Source: Inmirania thermothiophila (GTDB taxonomy: Bacteria; Pseudomonadota; Gammaproteobacteria; DSM-100275). Taken from it: a DNA stretch of 64,000 nucleotides. Made by a program: the position numbers and the translations under genes. The notes beneath the pieces were generated by a model. The model worked only from the letters and a program-made list of their open reading frames with translations, had not been told where the DNA came from and ran no database searches. The DNA is taken from positions 248,001 to 312,000 of the forward strand of contig NZ_RJVI01000002.1 of the NCBI RefSeq assembly GCF_003751635.1, in the 5' to 3' direction. This document shows, one piece after another, positions 59,897 through 64,000 of the stretch (the stretch's first letter is position 1; each line of letters begins with the position of its first letter).

Positions 59897-61492
59897 TTGT
59901 CGAGAGAGATCCTCGTCACCTACGAGCTCGCCGCCGGGGACGCGGAGGAGGCGGCGGCGCGGGCGGACGCCATCGCCCACGAGCAGACCGTGGAGCTCTC
60001 GCCGCGGGTGCTGGGGCGCTTCCCCGCGGCGCGCGGGATGGTGGGCGGCCGCGTCGACGGGCCGCATGCGGCGGGCCCGGGGCGCTGGCGGGTCACCGTC
60101 GCCTACCCGGCGGAGGTGGTGGGCTCGGATCCGCCCCAGCTCCTCAACCTCCTGTGGGGCAACGTCTCGCTCCTGGAGGGCGTGGTGCTGGCGGGGCTCG
60201 CGCTGCCGGAGGGGGTTCTGCGGGGGCTCGGCGGGCCCCGCTACGGCATCGAGGGGCTGCGCCAGCTCACCGGCGTGTACGGCCGCCCCCTCGCCGCCAC
60301 CGCCCTCAAGCCCGTGGGGCTCGACGCGGTGTCGCTGGCGGCGATCGCCGAGGCCTTCGTGGAGGGCGGTGGCGACCTGGTCAAGGACGACCACGGCCTG
60401 GCCGACCAGGCCACGGCGCCCTTCGAGGAGCGCGTGGCGCGCTGCCAGGAGGCGGTGGAGCGGGCGGCGGCCCGCACCGGCCGGCGCGCCCTCTACCTTC
60501 CGGCCATCAACGCCGCGGGGACGCGCTTGGAGGCACAGCTGGAGTACGCGGTGCGGGCCGGGGTGCGCGGCGTCCTGGTCTCGCCCGCGATCCTGGGGCT
60601 CGAGCGCATGCGCTGGATCGCCGCCAGCTTCCCCCTCGTGGTCCTGGCCCATCCGGCCATGACCGGGGGCTGGCTGGCGCGGGCGGGGCACGGCATCGAG
60701 CACGGTCTCCTCCTCGGGACGCTGTTCCGGCTCTTCGGCGCCGATGCCGCCGTCTTCCCCGACGCCGGGGGGCGCTTCGGGTTCACGCCGGCCCAGTGCG
60801 AGCGCATCGCCGGGGCCCTGCGCGAGCCGCTGGGTCCGGTGCGTGCGGCGATGCCGGTGCCGGCCGGGGGCATGGCGCTGGAGGACGTGCCGGCGCTCGT
60901 GCGGCGCTACGGCGAGGACGCGATCCTGCTCATCGGCGGTGCGGTGCTGGGGAGCCCGGACGAGGTGCGCCGCAGCGCCGCCCGCTTCGCCGAGGCCCTG
61001 GGGGCGCAGGCGGCGGCGGGCGGCGCCCGGACCCCGTCACCGGCGCCTTCCCGCGGCGGTGCGGCGCCGGCGGGGGCGTTCCTCGCCCAGGAGGCGCCCT
61101 TCCGCTGGGCGGCGCGGCGCGCACGCCGCTACAAGGAGGACGGCCAGGGGCGCTTCCGCGACGTGCAGCGTTTCGAGCTCGTGGGCCAGCACGGCGAGTC
61201 CACCGCCTTCGAGCTGCGCTACTTCGAGATCGGTCCCGGTGGCTACACGACCCTGGAGGCGCACGTGCACGAGCATGCCATCATCGGCGCCCGCGGCCGG
61301 GGCCGGGTGCGCATCGGGGAGGAGGAGTTCGAGATCGGGCCCCACGACGTGGCCTACGTGGCCCCGCTGGGGGCGCACCAGCTGCGCAACGAGGGCGGCG
61401 AGCCCTTCGGCTTCTACTGCATCGTCGACCGCCGGCGGGACCGGCCGCGCCCGCTGGATCCCGCCGCTCAGCCGCCGCGCAGGAGGACGTAG
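59897..61492 (+). CDS. RuBisCO-like protein (form IV) fused to a cupin domain
   Basis: 531 residues. Residues 1-370 are a RuBisCO large-chain fold: ATALKP (K138, the position of RuBisCO K175), GGDLVKDDHGLADQ (K163, D165, with H166 where RuBisCO has the metal-binding glutamate) and AHPAMTGGW (H252). Loop 6 reads AMPVPAGGMALEDVP and lacks the catalytic lysine, so carboxylation is not expected. After a Pro/Ala/Gly linker (about 370-395), residues 400-511 are a cupin with HVHEH (456-460) and PLGAHQLRN (H494). In R. rubrum an RLP and a separate cupin carry out the methylthioribulose-phosphate to DXP branch of methylthioadenosine salvage. TTG 59897 is the only start fitting the domain. Confidence 0.85.
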   Translation: MSREILVTYELAAGDAEEAAARADAIAHEQTVELSPRVLGRFPAARGMVGGRVDGPHAAGPGRWRVTVAYPAEVVGSDPPQLLNLLWGNVSLLEGVVLAGLALPEGVLRGLGGPRYGIEGLRQLTGVYGRPLAATALKPVGLDAVSLAAIAEAFVEGGGDLVKDDHGLADQATAPFEERVARCQEAVERAAARTGRRALYLPAINAAGTRLEAQLEYAVRAGVRGVLVSPAILGLERMRWIAASFPLVVLAHPAMTGGWLARAGHGIEHGLLLGTLFRLFGADAAVFPDAGGRFGFTPAQCERIAGALREPLGPVRAAMPVPAGGMALEDVPALVRRYGEDAILLIGGAVLGSPDEVRRSAARFAEALGAQAAAGGARTPSPAPSRGGAAPAGAFLAQEAPFRWAARRARRYKEDGQGRFRDVQRFELVGQHGESTAFELRYFEIGPGGYTTLEAHVHEHAIIGARGRGRVRIGEEEFEIGPHDVAYVAPLGAHQLRNEGGEPFGFYCIVDRRRDRPRPLDPAAQPPRRRT

Positions 61493-61998
61493 AGGGCGCC
61501 GAGGCCGCCGTCGGCGGGCGGCGCCGAACAGAAGGCCAGGACCTCGTCGCGGCGGGCGAGCCAGCGCGGGACGGCGCGGCGAAGCACCGGCTCGCCGCCG
61601 GGCGAGCGCAGCCCCTTGCCGTGGATCACCCGCACGCAGCGCACGCCGCGTCCGAGCGAGCGGCGGAGGAAGGCGGCGAGGGCCTCGCGGGCCTCGTCCG
61701 CGCGCAGCCCGTGGAGGTCGATCTGGTCGCCCACGGCGTAGTGGCCGCGGCGCAGGCGGCGCAGGATGCGCCGGTCGAGCCCCGGCCGCAGGAAGACCAC
61801 CTCCTCGCCGGTCTCCACCTCGAGGGCGAGGGGCGAGTGCGAGAGCGAGGCGCGCAGCACCGCCTCGCGCTCGGCGGCGCTCTGCAGGGCGCGCGGCGGC
61901 GGGCGCGGTCCGCGCACCTCCGCCCGCTCGGGGGTGAGGCGGCGGGCGCCGCGGACGGCGCGGCGGAACAGCGCACGGTCCTCGTCGTCGACGGGCAT
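61468..61998 (-). CDS. Smr-domain protein
   Basis: 176 residues. A charged N-terminal region (about 1-85) is followed by a C-terminal Smr domain. The domain shows [19 protein letters not shown] (the DLHG motif) and [19 protein letters not shown] (HGKG), the signatures of MutS2-type and SmrA/SmrB nucleases. SmrB-like proteins cleave mRNA at collided ribosomes, and others nick DNA; which applies here is not known. It converges on the RuBisCO-like gene and the two coding ends overlap by 25 bases. Confidence 0.9.
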   Translation of the reverse strand: MPVDDEDRALFRRAVRGARRLTPERAEVRGPRPPPRALQSAAEREAVLRASLSHSPLALEVETGEEVVFLRPGLDRRILRRLRRGHYAVGDQIDLHGLRADEAREALAAFLRRSLGRGVRCVRVIHGKGLRSPGGEPVLRRAVPRWLARRDEVLAFCSAPPADGGLGALYVLLRGG

Positions 61999-62087
61999 GG
62001 CGGCCCCCGGGATCTCGCGCCGCCAGTATAGCCCGGGGGCGGTGGCGCCTTCGGGTATAGTTACGCGGCAACGCTGCCGGAGGACCC

Positions 62088-62840
62088 ATGCGCATCCTCG
62101 TGACCAACGACGACGGCTACCGCGCGCCCGGGCTGCAGGTGCTCGCCGATGCGCTGGCGACGCTCGGCGAGGTGACGGTGGTCGCCCCCGAGCGCAACCG
62201 CAGCGGCGCCAGCAACTCGCTCACCCTCGACCGTCCGTTGCGCGCGCACCGCGCCGACAACGGCTACATCTACGTGGACGGCACCCCCACCGACTGCGTC
62301 CATCTCGCCATCACGGGGCTGCTGGAGCGGGAGCCCGACATGGTGGTCTCGGGCATCAACGCCGGCGCCAACCTCGGCGACGACGTCCTCTACTCGGGGA
62401 CGGTGGCGGCGGCGATGGAAGGGCGCTTCCTCGGCTACCCGGCGGTGGCGGTGTCGCTGGCCGCCCACGACCCGCAGCACTTCCCCACCGCGGCGCGGGT
62501 GGCACGGGCCATCGTCGAGCGGCTGCTGAGCGACCCCCTGCCGCCGGACACCATCCTCAACGTCAACGTCCCCGACCTGCCCATGGAGGCCGTGGCGGGG
62601 ATCGAGGTCACCCGCCTCGGGCACCGCCACCGCGCCGAGCCGGTGGTGCGCACCACCGATCCCCGCGGGCGCCCCATCTACTGGATCGGGCCGGCGGGGC
62701 CGGAGGAGGACGCCGGCCCCGGCACCGACTTCCACGCCGTCGCCGCGGGGCGGGTGGCGCTGACGCCGATCCACGTCGACCTCACCCACCACGAGGCGCT
62801 GGGTCGGCTGCGGGCGTGGGCGGAGGCGCTGCGCCCGTGA
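62088..62840 (+). CDS. surE: 5'/3'-nucleotidase SurE
   Basis: 250-residue survival-protein nucleotidase acting on nucleoside monophosphates and polyphosphate in the family. The metal site is [19 protein letters not shown]. Further blocks are [38 protein letters not shown] and [25 protein letters not shown] lies before the ATG. It overlaps pcm by one base. Confidence 0.97.
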   Translation: MRILVTNDDGYRAPGLQVLADALATLGEVTVVAPERNRSGASNSLTLDRPLRAHRADNGYIYVDGTPTDCVHLAITGLLEREPDMVVSGINAGANLGDDVLYSGTVAAAMEGRFLGYPAVAVSLAAHDPQHFPTAARVARAIVERLLSDPLPPDTILNVNVPDLPMEAVAGIEVTRLGHRHRAEPVVRTTDPRGRPIYWIGPAGPEEDAGPGTDFHAVAAGRVALTPIHVDLTHHEALGRLRAWAEALRP

Positions 62841-63508
62841 TGGACCTGCGGCTTCGGCGTGGTGTCGGCATGACCTCGCCGCGGGTGCGCGAGCGCATGG
62901 TGGAGCGGCTGCGCGCGGCGGGGATCCGGGCGCCGGCGGTGCTCGCGGCGATGCGCGAGGTGCCGCGCCATCTCTTCGTGGACGAGGCCCTCGCGAGCCG
63001 GGCCTACGAGGACACGGCCCTGCCCATCGGCTTCGGCCAGACCATCTCGCAGCCCTGGGTGGTGGCGCGGCTCGCGGAGGCGGTGCTGGAGGTGGTCGCG
63101 CGCCCGCAGCGGGTGCTCGAGATCGGCACCGGATCGGGCTACCAGGCGGCGGTGCTGGCGGCGGTCGCGGGGCAGGTCTTCTCGGTGGAGCGGATCGGCG
63201 CCCTGGCCGCCCGCGCCCGCCAGCGCCTGCGCGAGGCGGGGGTCGGCAACGTCGTCGTCCGCCACGGCGACGGCGCCCACGGCTGGCCCGACCGCGCCCC
63301 CTTCGACGCCATCGTGCTCACCGCGGCGCCCGAGGAGATCCCGCCGGCGCTGCCGGGCCAGCTCGCCGCCGCCGGCTGCATCGTCGGGCCGGTGGGGCCG
63401 CCGGGGGGCGGGCAGGTGCTGGTGCGGCTGCGGCGCGAGGGCGGCGGCTGGGTGCGCGAGGCCCTGGCCGAGGTCAGCTTCGTGCCCTTCCAGGCGGGGC
63501 GGGGCTGA
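62840..63508 (+). CDS. pcm: Protein-L-isoaspartate O-methyltransferase
   Basis: 222-residue AdoMet enzyme that repairs isoaspartyl residues in aged proteins. It shows [24 protein letters not shown] (family block at about 43-66), [15 protein letters not shown], the AdoMet loop [16 protein letters not shown] and [16 protein letters not shown] 62840 shares a base with the surE stop (TGATG). The order surE-pcm-yqaA is conserved in gammaproteobacteria. Confidence 0.97.
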   Translation: MDLRLRRGVGMTSPRVRERMVERLRAAGIRAPAVLAAMREVPRHLFVDEALASRAYEDTALPIGFGQTISQPWVVARLAEAVLEVVARPQRVLEIGTGSGYQAAVLAAVAGQVFSVERIGALAARARQRLREAGVGNVVVRHGDGAHGWPDRAPFDAIVLTAAPEEIPPALPGQLAAAGCIVGPVGPPGGGQVLVRLRREGGGWVREALAEVSFVPFQAGRG

Positions 63509-63510
63509 GG

Positions 63511-64000
63511 ATGCGCCCCTTCCGCCGGCTCTACGCCCGCGTCATGGCCTGGTCGCGCCACCCGCGCGCGCCGTGGCTGCTGGGGCTGCTGAGCTTCGCC
63601 GAATCGTCCTTCTTCCCGGTGCCGCCGGACGTGATGCTGGCGCCGATGGCGCTGGCGCGCCCGCAGCGGGCCTGGCGGCTTGCGGCGCTCACCACCGCGG
63701 CCTCGGTCGCCGGCGGGATCGCGGGCTACGCCATCGGTGCGCTCGCCTTCGACCTCGTGGCGCCGTGGCTCGAGCGGGCCGGCTACTGGGAGGCCTACCT
63801 GCAGGCGCGGACCTGGTTCGCGCGCCACGGCCTGTGGGTGATCCTGCTGGCCGGGTTCTCCCCCATCCCGTACAAGGTCTTCACCATCGCCGCGGGCGTG
63901 GCCGGGATGCCGCTGGTGCCCTTCGTCGCCGGCTCCGTCGCCGGTCGCGGCGGCCGCTTCTTCCTCGTCGCCGGCCTCATGCGCCTCGGCGGGGCGCGCA
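63511..64000 (+). CDS. yqaA: YqaA/DedA-family membrane protein (partial, runs off window)
   Basis: The first 163 residues are visible. It is an inner-membrane protein of the SNARE-associated/VTT (DedA-like) family. Markers are LLGLLSFAESSFFPVPPDVM near the start, the glycine-rich GGIAGYAIGALAFD, and LAGFSPIPYKVFTIAAG. The gene begins two bases after pcm and is cut by the right edge; nlpD and rpoS would be expected beyond. Proteins of this family are linked to lipid scrambling and membrane homeostasis. Confidence 0.92.
   Translation, partial: MRPFRRLYARVMAWSRHPRAPWLLGLLSFAESSFFPVPPDVMLAPMALARPQRAWRLAALTTAASVAGGIAGYAIGALAFDLVAPWLERAGYWEAYLQARTWFARHGLWVILLAGFSPIPYKVFTIAAGVAGMPLVPFVAGSVAGRGGRFFLVAGLMRLGGAR

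Noticed and set aside
59897-61492. Annotation as a true RuBisCO large subunit (CO2 fixation)
   Set aside because: The loop-6 lysine is missing, the metal-ligand Glu is replaced by His, and a cupin is attached; no rbcS, cbbX or carboxysome gene is near.

Overview
The window is about 64 kb of very GC-rich chromosomal DNA. It reads as a Gram-negative gammaproteobacterium: lipid A, KDO, BAM and RseP genes, the order rpsB-tsf-pyrH-frr-uppS-cdsA-dxr-rseP-bamA-skp-lpxD-fabZ-lpxA-lpxB-rnhB-dnaE-accA-tilS-pyrG-kdsA-eno-ftsB-ispD-ispF-truD, and surE-pcm-yqaA at the right end are all typical of that class. The extreme GC content, TRAP transporter, tungsten/molybdenum aldehyde oxidoreductase and RuBisCO-like protein would suit a Chromatiales/Ectothiorhodospiraceae-like environmental organism, but that placement is inference. 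Coding density is very high and no gene-free stretch exceeds 300 bases. No insertion sequence, phage gene, CRISPR array or origin was seen.

Left third (1-17 kb), accessory metabolism: a DMT transporter (cut by the window edge), a ThDP enzyme, glyoxalase I, a hotdog thioesterase-like protein, an Lrp/AsnC regulator divergent from a fused indolepyruvate:ferredoxin oxidoreductase, a benzoate-CoA-ligase-type enzyme with a MarR regulator, a DctPQM TRAP transporter, an orphan CsgG-like protein, and an aldehyde:ferredoxin oxidoreductase with a MoaD-like C-terminal domain ending in Gly-Gly-Gly, followed by a second MarR gene. Together these suggest oxidation of aryl-pyruvates, aryl aldehydes and aryl acids (aromatic amino-acid breakdown), probably under low oxygen.

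Middle (17-31 kb), mixed housekeeping: RluA-type pseudouridine synthase, gltX, tRNA-Ala(GGC), tRNA-Glu(TTC), a thioredoxin/HEAT-repeat protein, a DUF302 protein, a GDT1 cation exchanger, three unknown proteins, the lysine/DAP genes dapC-dapD-dapE, another DMT transporter, glnD and map.

Right half (31-64 kb): the conserved envelope/translation/isoprenoid superoperon. Many neighbours overlap by 1-4 bases at ATGA or GTGA (cdsA/dxr, fabZ/lpxA, lpxB/rnhB, rnhB/dnaE, pyrG/kdsA, ispD/ispF, the two-component pair, surE/pcm), which implies translational coupling.

The most interesting part lies between truD and surE, where many gammaproteobacteria have nothing. A QseBC-like two-component system is followed 25 bases later by a single gene encoding a RuBisCO-like protein (form IV) fused to a cupin. 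In Rhodospirillum rubrum a separate RuBisCO-like protein and a separate cupin turn methylthioadenosine-derived sugar phosphate into 1-deoxyxylulose 5-phosphate. Here both domains are on one chain, and dxr, ispD and ispF, which consume that product, lie in the same window. A TTAAC-N6-TTAAC direct repeat in front of the response regulator looks like an OmpR-family autoregulatory site.
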